Positions 35,285 to 44,139 of a DNA stretch of 64,000 nucleotides are shown here, piece by piece (within the stretch, counting starts at the first letter, position 1; every line of letters starts with the position of its first letter). The stretch is from NCBI GenBank assembly GCA_049487715.1, contig CP150570.1, forward strand, positions 372,001 to 436,000, in the 5' to 3' direction. The notes below the pieces were generated by a model, which was not told the origin of the DNA, made no database searches, and saw only the letters and a list, made by a program, of their open reading frames with translations. Source of the stretch: Pycnococcus provasolii. Lineage: Eukaryota; Chlorophyta; Pseudoscourfieldiophyceae; Pseudoscourfieldiales. The position numbers were made by a program, and so were the translations under genes.

Positions 35285-36307
35285 ATGGTTCTACACACAC
35301 GTGTGTGTGATATCTTGAATATCACGCACCCGGTCATTCAAGGGGGTATGCACTTTGTCGCGTACAGCTCGCTAAGTGCAGCTGTCAGTAACGCGGGGGG
35401 ACTGGGAATCATCACGGCACTCACGCAACCGTCACCCGAACACCTACGTGCTGAAATACAAAAACTGAAAGCGCTCTTGCGAACACCGAACGTGCCTTTT
35501 GGTGTTAACATGACGCTGCTGCCCACACTCGCACCACCCAACTATGACGCATATCTAGACGTCATCATCGAAGAACGCGTGCCTGTTGTGGAAACGGCGG
35601 GGAGAAACCCATCAGCCATCATCAAAAGACTCAAGAGTGCAGGAATCACTGTCATACACAAGTGCGTGAATATCAAACACGCACTCACCGCAGAACGCCT
35701 AGGCGTCGACATCATCGCCATGGACGGTTTCGAGTGCGCTGGACACCCAGGCGACGACGACATCCCGAACATGATCCTACTCCCACGCGCGAAAGAGGCT
35801 CTCAAAATACCGTTCATAGCGAGTGGTGGAATCGGAACGGGAAGCCAGCTCGCGGCGTGCCTCGCACTCGGCGCAGAGGGAATCAACATGGGAACGCGAT
35901 TCATGGCGACGCGCGAGGCGCCCATCCACGACGGAATCAAAAGTGCGCTCGTGTCGGGAACGGAGCTCAGCACCACGCACGTCATGAAGAGCCTGAAGAA
36001 TACCGAACGCGTCTACAAGAATTCGGCGTCAAAGCAGGTGCAAGAGCTCGAGGCGAAGCACCCTGGCGACATCAACGCAATCAGGCACCTCGTGCGTGGC
36101 GAGAATTATCGTCGCTCGTTCCAGGAAACGGGTAACGCGGATGACAGCGTTTGGAGTGCGGGCATGGTGATGGGCTTGATTCACGACGTGCCGACGGTGG
36201 CTGTTCTCATCGAGAGGATCGTCGCGGATGCGGAGAATGTCATCCAAGCACTTCCTACCCGAGTTGTTGCGAGTGGAGCGTATCCCACACCCACAAGCAA
36301 GTTGTAG
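35285..36307 (+). CDS. nitronate monooxygenase (2-nitropropane dioxygenase family)
   Basis: This FMN-dependent TIM-barrel enzyme oxidises propionate-3-nitronate and related nitronates, a detoxification role. It has 340 residues from the ATG at 35285, the usual length. Visible motifs: HPVIQGGMHFVAYSSLSAAVSNAGGLGIITA at the N-terminus, PFGVNMTLLP, IHKCVNIKHALTAERLGVDIIAMDGFECAGHPGDDD with the catalytic His of AGHPG, and the FMN phosphate site ASGGIGTGSQLAACLALGAEGINMGTRFMAT. There is no obvious targeting peptide, so it is probably cytosolic or peroxisomal. The C-terminus TSKL resembles a weak PTS1 (SKL), which is notable because PEX7/peroxisome genes are also in the window. Confidence 0.92.
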   Translation: MVLHTRVCDILNITHPVIQGGMHFVAYSSLSAAVSNAGGLGIITALTQPSPEHLRAEIQKLKALLRTPNVPFGVNMTLLPTLAPPNYDAYLDVIIEERVPVVETAGRNPSAIIKRLKSAGITVIHKCVNIKHALTAERLGVDIIAMDGFECAGHPGDDDIPNMILLPRAKEALKIPFIASGGIGTGSQLAACLALGAEGINMGTRFMATREAPIHDGIKSALVSGTELSTTHVMKSLKNTERVYKNSASKQVQELEAKHPGDINAIRHLVRGENYRRSFQETGNADDSVWSAGMVMGLIHDVPTVAVLIERIVADAENVIQALPTRVVASGAYPTPTSKL

Positions 36308-36531
36308 CAACCGTTGTGATTGCAACTTCATTCAGTAATGCAATGGAATGTTCACTTTGTCCATCGATCGTCGCCACCATTAAAAAACAAAATGATGTTG
36401 TTGCGTTTGCGTTACACAACTAAATATGTCCTTGGACGTTGTTTACACGCCACAATAGCTACAGTAGTACTTATCAATATAAGCATTTTTATAAACAAAA
36501 TAAACAATTATAAACATTATTGTACATCGGT

Positions 36532-37821
36532 CTACGATCCCCATGCCCACGACATCGCACGTCGCATAAGAGAGCGCTTCTCTACCTTCTTGTCGACCGT
36601 CTTCGTCGGCGCGGTTCGGTTCTGGTTGTACGTCTTGCTGCGGTCTGGCTGGATATTCGGCGCCGTAAAGTTGAACTCGAACGGATTTGGCTTCTGCACT
36701 TCCTTGCCAAACTTCATCTCACGATTCGCTTGCCCTTGCCCTTCAAGCCGTTCGAAGTTGCAGGTGATGCCCGAGGTGGCGTCGAGGGGCGTCCTCGGCG
36801 ATTCGTCGTCATGCACCATAGAAGCGAATGACGACGAGCGCGATGCCGAGCGATCGTCGCTGTTCTCCTCCATGTTGTGCTGCGGCGGTAGCGGCAGACA
36901 CTGCGAGTAGGGGGTGGACGGAGGTGTTCGAGGTGTGTGTCCGGCCGACTGCCGCAGTTCCTGCTTCTTCGCTTCCTCGCGCCTCTCAAGCGCACGGCGG
37001 TGCAGGAGCTCGGCGACGCTTTCCGGTTTGAGGTATTCCGCCGCCTCGTGCTGCGTGTTCGACTTCACCACAACCTTCTGGACGCAGTGTGCAGGTACAA
37101 ACTTCGCGGGTGCTCGAGGCGACTTCAGTGTCTGCCACTCTTGCAAATTCTTGTTCCAAACTCGCCTTGGCGAGGCCAAAGTCGTTCTTGGCGAGGCAAG
37201 AGCCAAGATCGCTCGCTGGTCCTCGCACGTGCCGTCGACCGTGTCGTCGAGTAGACGTCGTGGGGTATAGTTGGAGAAGCCGTCGCTGAAGCCTTGTTCA
37301 GTTTTCTGGCGCGGTGCAAGCACAGAGCTGTAGCTGAGCTGAACGCTTTCCAGATCAAAGATCGCGCTGCTCGCGTTTGCAGAGTTCTCGCTTGCGTGCG
37401 TGTTGCCTCGCACCGCTACCCTTCTTGGGGTTAGGGGCTCGTTGCGAGGGGTTGGCGTTGGCGTTGGCGTTTTTTGCGTTTGCGGCCCGTAGTACGTCGC
37501 CGTGTCCGCAGGTGGTGGTGGTGGGGATGGCGATGGCTGCTTGCGCGCCAAAGCCTTGCGGTGCAGAAGCTCGGCGACGGTGGACGGCTTATCTTCAAAG
37601 TTTGGGTTGTTGTTTGCCGCGTTGGACTTCACGATAACGGTTTGCACGGAGTGCGCTGGCACAAACTTGCGTCCCACGTAGGCGGCTTGTGGTCGTCGCG
37701 TTCCTGGCGGCGTGGGTTCGATTCTCTGACGAGGTAGTTTTGTGAGGCCCTCGCACGTGCCGTCAGTAATGCTGTCGAGCTCCACGCAAGATGACGAGGA
37801 CGTCATCATCATGTTCGTCAT
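36532..37821 (-). CDS. low-complexity protein with three imperfect repeat modules, unknown
   Basis: 429 residues from the ATG at 37821. Two long modules recur: ITDGTCEGL...KFVPAHSVQTVIVKSN...STVAELLHRKALARK and TVDGTCEDQ...KFVPAHCVQKVVVKSN...ESVAELLHRRALERR, with a third partial start (TSGITCNFERLEG). The conserved blocks FVPAH-VQ-V-VKSN and VAELLHR-AL-R probably are short binding motifs or helices in a disordered scaffold (Pro/Ser/Thr/Arg-rich elsewhere). The C-terminus is basic (KKVEKRSLMRRAMSWAWGS). No family is recognised. It converges on nitronate monooxygenase. Confidence 0.65.
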   Translation of the reverse strand: MTNMMMTSSSSCVELDSITDGTCEGLTKLPRQRIEPTPPGTRRPQAAYVGRKFVPAHSVQTVIVKSNAANNNPNFEDKPSTVAELLHRKALARKQPSPSPPPPPADTATYYGPQTQKTPTPTPTPRNEPLTPRRVAVRGNTHASENSANASSAIFDLESVQLSYSSVLAPRQKTEQGFSDGFSNYTPRRLLDDTVDGTCEDQRAILALASPRTTLASPRRVWNKNLQEWQTLKSPRAPAKFVPAHCVQKVVVKSNTQHEAAEYLKPESVAELLHRRALERREEAKKQELRQSAGHTPRTPPSTPYSQCLPLPPQHNMEENSDDRSASRSSSFASMVHDDESPRTPLDATSGITCNFERLEGQGQANREMKFGKEVQKPNPFEFNFTAPNIQPDRSKTYNQNRTAPTKTVDKKVEKRSLMRRAMSWAWGS

Positions 37822-39823
37822 AATCTGATGAATGAGCTGAAGATCTCTCTCTCTCTCTCTCTCTGAACTCTGAACTCTTAAGCTAAGCTACGAGAGGAAG
37901 CAAGCCTAAGAAAGAGCTTCAAGAGCACGCTCTGAGGAAGAGCTGAAGAATGATGATCCACCCACCCACACACAACAACACGAGTCAACGAAGATGAGAA
38001 GAAGATACCGCAGAACCACCCACCAAACCACCCACCACCGTGAATCAGTGATAAGATATCAGATATCACCCACAAGTGCAACAGGCGTCGATGAGCGGCC
38101 CATCCGGCGGCGATCATCAACGGGACCTTCCACCAAGGGGGGGAGGGAGAACGCGGGGGACGAGCGGACCTTTAAGGCCTCCTTGGGACACCCGTCCGGG
38201 GACACCTCCATGGGAAATCTGTCACACATACTACTGTAATAACATGATGGCCCCTCAAAACTCAAACGTCAAATGCAAATGTGAAATGGTGTGTGTGTGT
38301 GTGTGCGTGTGTGCGTGATCTCACATCTACCCCTATAGTTAACTTGAACTTCATCGGGGGGAACTTCCACAGCTACCTTAGGAAGACCGGTGGTTACCTT
38401 GATCGCTCGCACTTGAGCCGTCCGGGTTAGGAGTTCACCCCTTGTGCCCTAGGTGGTCGATTTCACAACTCATATGGGCCTTGCATCACGTGATCCTGTG
38501 ACTCCTGTGAGTGACATTCGCATTGGCATTGGCCGGCCGCGGGATCCCGATCCAGCCATCCAGGGAGGGGGAGAATCGCGTTCTCCCGAAGTGAAGAAGG
38601 GAGTGTGGGATCCACACATTGGCATGGCGGGGGGATCCATCCACACAGGACATGATATCACCCGCGAGGAGGCTGAGGCTCACCCCTCTCGGGACCCCTC
38701 TTCCATGGCCTGGGGGAGGGAGAGATCAGGGACGTGGTCCTTTCGCGGTCCCGAGCGACGCTTTCGAGACGCGATGGGACCAGTGGGTTTCCTTTTCCTT
38801 TTTCGCGAGGCAAGTCGAGGCAAGGAAAACCTTGCCCTTGGTCCTTGCGCCTTGCATCCGGCAAGGCCCGGTGTCCCATGCATGGGATCGAAGAAGGCCA
38901 AGCAATGGTAACCTTACCAGTCTCCGGAAAGCAGGTGAACGGTTTGGATGGAGCAAGGTGCGAAGCAACAACGAAATGCGTGGCGCATTATCCACTCACC
39001 ATTAACCTGTCAAAGTGGTCACTTTCTGTCGTTCGACTTTCTGTTGTTGACTTGACTATAGAACCTTCGAAACCTACCCGGGTACCAAGCGCCCCTTTCT
39101 CGCCTCTTGGGGAAAAATACGGCGCAGGATCCTGTCGAAGGATTCTGGGCGCGTGCCCGCCTCACACTTCCCACACTTCCCCTCCGTCCATTCCACTCGG
39201 AAAATATCAGGGAATTCCTGAGAAAACGCGTTGAACGCGAAAACTTTGTTGCAGCGAGCATTTTGTCAGGTATTTGCCATCGCTTGGCGTCGCCTCGCGC
39301 CTCTCTCCTCCGCACCTTTTGGTGTGTTTTTGGGGTCGTAATTTTCGTTCGTTTTCGTCTGATTTTCGTCTGGATTTCCTTTGTTTTTTCTCGCGGAAAT
39401 TGCACAGAAAAAGTGCAAATGTGTAACAATTGCAGAAACGAGCACACGCCCAACTGAACCTGAGCACCCAAGCAAAAAAACGATGGGAAACAAGTATCCC
39501 GTGACCTTAACGTGTCTTTAAGAAGGGTGAAGAGACTCTTGAGAGAACTGAGGTGTCTTCCTGGGGTCGCTTCGTCTTCTAGAGTGATTGACGCGACGAA
39601 AAAGTGCATCAAACAGAGGTGAAACGTCTTTTTTGGAAAGTATCCCAAAGCCTCAAAGCGCGTCAAAATCACGGGAAGTCGTCGTCGGGTCGTTCGCAAC
39701 TCCGAGTGTGGTTCTCGACGTCGTTTACCCTCTCCCCCTCTCCCCCCCGCTCGTCATTCTTCACTTCCTCTTGTGTGTCGAACAATCCCGCTCGTGTCAG
39801 CTCTTGTCTTAAGTTAACTCAAG
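37822..39823. other. 2-kb divergent spacer upstream of the ammonium transporter
   Basis: Contains a (CT)n run at 37842-37864, a (GT)n run near 38288-38311, one GGGTTAGGAG word at 38424, and short plus-strand ORFs at 38453-38911 and 38734-39234 without domain signs. A 226-codon minus-strand frame at 39019-39699 is Lys/Arg/Thr-rich and looks non-coding. The long spacer is exceptional for this window and may hold nitrogen-responsive control of the transporter; no specific site is identified. Confidence 0.45.
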
Positions 39824-41350
39824 ATGCATCCCGGATACGCGCTCCACAAATGGCAGACCGCCGCACGCCGCAGCCTCGCTGAGGGGGCTCCCAAGATGTT
39901 TAACGCGGAAGCGACGAAGGACTTCACCAATGTTACTGCCGTATATGAAAGCCTCCTTGCTAATGATGTAGCCCTATCTAAAAATGATGCAGCCATCTCG
40001 GGTGCTGGTGACGTCTTCTGGCTGCTCTTTGGAGCTGTGCTCGTCATGTTCATGCAGGCGGGATTCGCGCTCCTTGAGGCCGGAAGCGTTCGTGCCAAGA
40101 ACACCAAGAACATCCTTCTGAAGAACACGCTCGACGCCTGCATCGGTGCCGTGCTTTTCTGGGCGTTTGGCTTCGCCTTCGCCTTCGGAGGCAAGGGAGA
40201 TGCCTTGCCTTTCATCGGATCGAACTACTTTTTCCTCATGGACATTGATGCCGAAAACGGCAGGAACGCCGTCTTCAAAGGCGGAGGATATGGCTTCGCC
40301 TTCTGGACCTTCCAGTGGGCGTTCAGCGCCGCTGCGGCCACCATCGTCTCCGGAGCCGTGGCCGAGCGTTGCCGCCTCTCCGCGTACGCCGTGTACACGA
40401 CCATCATCACCGGATTCATCTACCCCGTGATTGTGCACTGGGTGTGGAGCGCTGACGGATTCCTCTCCGCCTTCAAGACCACGTCCAACAATGCCGGCGA
40501 GTACGACCCCGACTTTGGCTCCAACGGAATGATGGACTTCGCCGGATCCGGCGTCGTGCACATGACGGGAGGAGGTGCCGCACTCGTGGCTGCCATCATC
40601 CTCGGACCCCGCAAGGGACGCTTCGACGCGGACGGAAAGGTGCTGCCCATCAAGCCGCACTCGACGGTGCTCCAGGCCATTGGCACGTTCATCCTCTGGT
40701 TCGGATGGTATGGATTCAACTGCGTCTCCACGCTTGCTTTCGGCGGCGCGGCAGTTGCCGGCCGTGTCGCGATGAACACGACGCTCGCCCCGGCGGGTGG
40801 AGGCCTTGCAATGCTCGCCTGCTCCATGGTTATGGGCGAGGCCCCGGAGGTTGTCGCCGTGCTCAGCGGAATCCTTGGAGGACTTGTGGCTATCACCGCG
40901 CCGTGCCCCGTCGTTGATGCGTGGGCCGCGCTGCTCATTGGATCGATCGGAGGAGTCATCGTGTACGGATCCTCCGCCATGCTGAAGATGATGAAGGTTG
41001 ATGACCCGCTCGACGCGTCGCCCATCCACTTCTTCGCCGGAGCATGGGGCGTCATCTCCGTCGGCCTCTTCGCAAACAAGATCGCCACCACGACCGCGTA
41101 CACCATCACCGATACCGACCCTGGATACGGAGGCTTCTTCGGCGACGACGGCATTCAGCTCGGCATCCAGGTGCTCGGCGTTGTTCTCATCACCCTCTGG
41201 ACGTGCGGCATGAGCGCCATCATGTTCATGACCCTCAAGGTGACGGGCATGTTCCGCGTGTCGGAGGAAGAGGAGGACATGGGACTCGACGAGAGCCACC
41301 ACGGTGGATCGGCGTACGACTACGGCGCCACGGGCAAGGTGACGGCGTAA
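39824..41350 (+). CDS. AMT1: ammonium transporter, AMT1 type
   Basis: This 508-residue polytopic membrane protein imports ammonium. About 11 TM helices are visible, starting with FWLLFGAVLVMFMQAGFALLEAGSVRAKN. The family signature DFAGSGVVHMTGGGAALVAAIILGPRKG contains one of the paired pore histidines, and the second is in DASPIHFFAGAWGVI. The FWTFQWAFSAAAATIVSGAVAER helix follows AMT1 proteins of plants and algae. The N-terminus (40-50 residues) is extracellular; the C-terminal tail contains the regulatory segment of AMT1-type proteins and ends with Gly/Tyr-rich sequence. The gene has an exceptionally C-rich codon third-position usage consistent with high expression. Confidence 0.95.
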   Translation: MHPGYALHKWQTAARRSLAEGAPKMFNAEATKDFTNVTAVYESLLANDVALSKNDAAISGAGDVFWLLFGAVLVMFMQAGFALLEAGSVRAKNTKNILLKNTLDACIGAVLFWAFGFAFAFGGKGDALPFIGSNYFFLMDIDAENGRNAVFKGGGYGFAFWTFQWAFSAAAATIVSGAVAERCRLSAYAVYTTIITGFIYPVIVHWVWSADGFLSAFKTTSNNAGEYDPDFGSNGMMDFAGSGVVHMTGGGAALVAAIILGPRKGRFDADGKVLPIKPHSTVLQAIGTFILWFGWYGFNCVSTLAFGGAAVAGRVAMNTTLAPAGGGLAMLACSMVMGEAPEVVAVLSGILGGLVAITAPCPVVDAWAALLIGSIGGVIVYGSSAMLKMMKVDDPLDASPIHFFAGAWGVISVGLFANKIATTTAYTITDTDPGYGGFFGDDGIQLGIQVLGVVLITLWTCGMSAIMFMTLKVTGMFRVSEEEEDMGLDESHHGGSAYDYGATGKVTA

Positions 41351-41573
41351 GCTCGATCACCAAGACGTCCACATCCAAGACTTCAACGTTTGAAATTGGG
41401 CCAAGGTTAGCGTGAAAACAGGGAATACCAATAAGTTTTTTTTTCACGTTTCGGAAATGGGAATCGGAATTGCTATCGCGTACATTATCTTTTAGCCAGA
41501 TGTCAATAAGATGGAATTTTGATTTGTTTTTACTCTTGTAAGGTATTGGTCAAGTAGAAGTGGTTAAGACAGT

Positions 41574-43289
41574 CTAAACTGGCGGCATCAAGTCCTTTTG
41601 ATCGCTTTTGAGACTGAGCATCACGCCATTAAGCACAGACTGCGCTAACCACCGGCGGCCGCCGTCTGTGAAGTGCCAGCCACCATCCTCGTGGTGCAGC
41701 ACGCCTTCCTCCACGCCCTGCCACGATGCCACGCTCACCGGCAAGTACACCAAGCCACGTTCCTTCGACGCCTTGCTTAACCATGCATCCGCAATCTCGT
41801 AGAGCTTACGCACATAAATCTTGTTGACGTGGTGCGTGTCAGTCGGACCGCGAATGATGTAGCGTCGTCCAGGTCGACTCAGCCTCTGCAAGCCATCCAG
41901 CACAAGCTTGAGATTGGCGTACACGCCTGTAAGCCGCTCATGCTCTGGCTTATCGGTAAAGATGGTAAGTGCCGTAAATATGTCGATGATCGGCGCCACC
42001 ACCACCACATCAGCGGTCGCGGCCACCGATGGCTGACGAGAGTCCGTCCCCACAGGGTGCTGCTCATCCATCACATTTAGCGTCTCCAGGACCATGTTGC
42101 CCGCGCCTTCCGTGAAAAACTGGAAAGAGAATAGTATTTCGCCCGGAGCTGCCGTCGGTGGTTCGCGGTTTTTCGCGCACCGCATTGGGCCATCGCGGCA
42201 GCCTGTAATGCACGTGCCATTTTTGATGACAATCTCGTGAGAATTATCCTTTGCGATATTTTCCATCGTCCACGACTCCGCGTCGCCACGCTCACGTGAC
42301 TTGCGATTCATCCACATGCGATCGTCTAAAAAATCGAGTCTTTGTGGCACGCCGCAGACATCCTCGCCCGTGAGCACGCCGCCCGCGGGACGACGTTCGC
42401 CCGTTTTGACATTCAGGAAAACGAACTGGGCGCCGTGGTGACCGCGCGGATAGTCCATAATAAATGACTCGCTGCCCTTCTCGGTCGCCTGCTTGACGAT
42501 TCTCTCGTCGAACGCAAGCTCTTTCGGCGGAATAATTTCTGTCGTAATGCGCCGAGTTCGCTTCTCGGCGAAGCCCTCTGAAAGCAAGTCTATGATTGCG
42601 TGCATGGTCCGACGCTGCACGCTATTCCCGAGGAATGCGACGTGGCGTCCAGCAAGCATCTCTCGCGCCTCGCGCGCGTCGAAGTTGTGCAAGCCGCACT
42701 TTTCGCGCGCGGTGTCGCTCCACAGCCATCCCTCGGGACGCGAAACAAAATTTCCATCGGCGATCTGAGCCGCGCAGTTCAACACTGACGAGGCGGACGA
42801 CGGGACCGTGCGCTTGCGCTGCACCTGAGTAACTGGCGCCAAGCTCCGTAGCTTCCGTTCGCGCCGACGGGTCACCCTGTTTGTCTCCACCAAGACCTCG
42901 CGCAAGGGTGCGGGTGGCGTTCGCACCAGAATCGTTTGGTTAACTTGGCGCTTGCGTCGTCTACCTCCTTCGACGGACGGCTTCGATCGGAGACTGCCAC
43001 CTCTCCTTTGCCGAGCTTCCCCGGCGACGTGCACGTTACCTCCGCTCGCGAGCGACACGTGCGTCGTCTTCACCGTCGTCGACGACGCGCCGAGAGACGC
43101 CGAGTCACCGTCGTGCACCACAGCCTGCATACCCGTGCTCACCGCGCCACTCTGAAGGAGGCACGTGTACAGCAGGCAGCACCAAGCCAAGCCAGCCTGC
43201 GTAAGAGTCCAGTAGCCTGCGTGAGCTCGACAACGTGTATGCTGGCAAGGATGCCGTGCAAGCTCCGTGGCTGCGAAAGCGTTCAACAT
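41574..43289 (-). CDS. type II membrane PC-esterase/TBL-like (SGNH acyl-esterase fold) protein
   Basis: The ATG at 43289 gives 571 residues with an N-terminal anchor (TLTQAGLAWCCLLYTCLLQSGAV, about 27-50). A Ser/Arg-rich stem follows. The luminal domain starts with FVSRPEGWLWSDTAREKCGLHNFDAREAREML and the block I motif FLGNSVQRRTMHAIIDLL (the Gly-x-Ser-like GNS of PC-esterases). It continues with GTDSRQPSVAATADVVVVAPIIDIFTAL and the late DGGWHFTDGGRRWLAQSVLNG carrying the DGxH-type Asp-His pair. PC-esterases (TBL, CASD1) O-acetylate polysaccharides or glycans in the Golgi. The substrate is not known; possible partners in cell-surface glycan modification include the sialyltransferase-like and epimerase genes. 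Confidence 0.7.
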   Translation of the reverse strand: MLNAFAATELARHPCQHTRCRAHAGYWTLTQAGLAWCCLLYTCLLQSGAVSTGMQAVVHDGDSASLGASSTTVKTTHVSLASGGNVHVAGEARQRRGGSLRSKPSVEGGRRRKRQVNQTILVRTPPAPLREVLVETNRVTRRRERKLRSLAPVTQVQRKRTVPSSASSVLNCAAQIADGNFVSRPEGWLWSDTAREKCGLHNFDAREAREMLAGRHVAFLGNSVQRRTMHAIIDLLSEGFAEKRTRRITTEIIPPKELAFDERIVKQATEKGSESFIMDYPRGHHGAQFVFLNVKTGERRPAGGVLTGEDVCGVPQRLDFLDDRMWMNRKSRERGDAESWTMENIAKDNSHEIVIKNGTCITGCRDGPMRCAKNREPPTAAPGEILFSFQFFTEGAGNMVLETLNVMDEQHPVGTDSRQPSVAATADVVVVAPIIDIFTALTIFTDKPEHERLTGVYANLKLVLDGLQRLSRPGRRYIIRGPTDTHHVNKIYVRKLYEIADAWLSKASKERGLVYLPVSVASWQGVEEGVLHHEDGGWHFTDGGRRWLAQSVLNGVMLSLKSDQKDLMPPV

Positions 43290-44139
43290 CAACGATACAA
43301 CTGTTAACAACACACCTGCTTGTGCGTAGCAGGTGCACCGGCCACCACCGTCCACCACCGGCCACCCACCACAACGCCTGCCTTCTCGGAGCAAGCGGAG
43401 AAAGACAGAAAGCAAGCGTTGACGATCAAAGGCAAGTCCGTCCGAAACGCGGATGATGATTGGCGAAATGATTGCCGGCAGACCGATGATCGGCCTTAGA
43501 CTCGGGAGCGACGCAGAGGCAGAGGCAACCGCCCGGCATACTCAATCAACGACGGGTCCCGATCCCAATTCCCGAACCCGACGACGACGAGGAGGGAGGA
43601 GGAAGGAAGCAAGTGATGAAGTGACTTTTCTTCTTTTTATGATATGGGGGTTTCCCTTTTATGTATGTACATACCCATGCTGTGGAGTGTGGGTGGACCT
43701 ATGCTGTGTGCTGTGTGCTGTGTTTGCAACTCCTCGTGAGTCGTGGAACACCTCAGGACTGTGGCCTGTGGACCGGAACCTCGCCTCTGTAGTTCTTATC
43801 GTACAGTACAACTCCTCTCAAGCAACGCGTTCCGCTGTGTATCTGTGTGACTATGTATCCCAACGGTACCGGGCTGCCGGGTAAAGGGTTACCGCCATGG
43901 AGATAGACTACGATGCCTCGGAAAATCCTTTATACACAGTACCACTACGGGTACTCATAGTAGTCTAGGGATATATATATAGTTAGTTAGCTCAAGAACG
44001 GGTATTCATTTCTTACAAAAGGAAAAAAACAAACTTCGTAAACATGATACTGCTGCTGAAAATCTTATTCGTAGACTATGGTCTTTTCCATACCTATGTG
44101 GACAGGTGGAAAGAAAGAACATCTTCATTTATGTCCACC
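43290..44139. other. spacer between two minus-strand genes
   Basis: 850 nt with repeated CCACCGGCCACC (43338-43372), CTGTGTG words at 43699-43724, and AT-rich sequence before the dikinase 3' end. A 143-codon plus-strand frame (43453-43884) is not convincing. No gene is supported. Confidence 0.4.

Noticed and set aside
39019-39699. 226-codon minus-strand ORF upstream of the ammonium transporter
   Set aside because: Lys/Arg/Thr-rich composition, no motif, and it lies in a promoter-like region.
39974-41302. 442-codon minus-strand ORF antisense to the ammonium transporter
   Set aside because: Its composition (His/Glu/Arg/Gly) mirrors the C-rich third positions of the sense gene; it has no domain.
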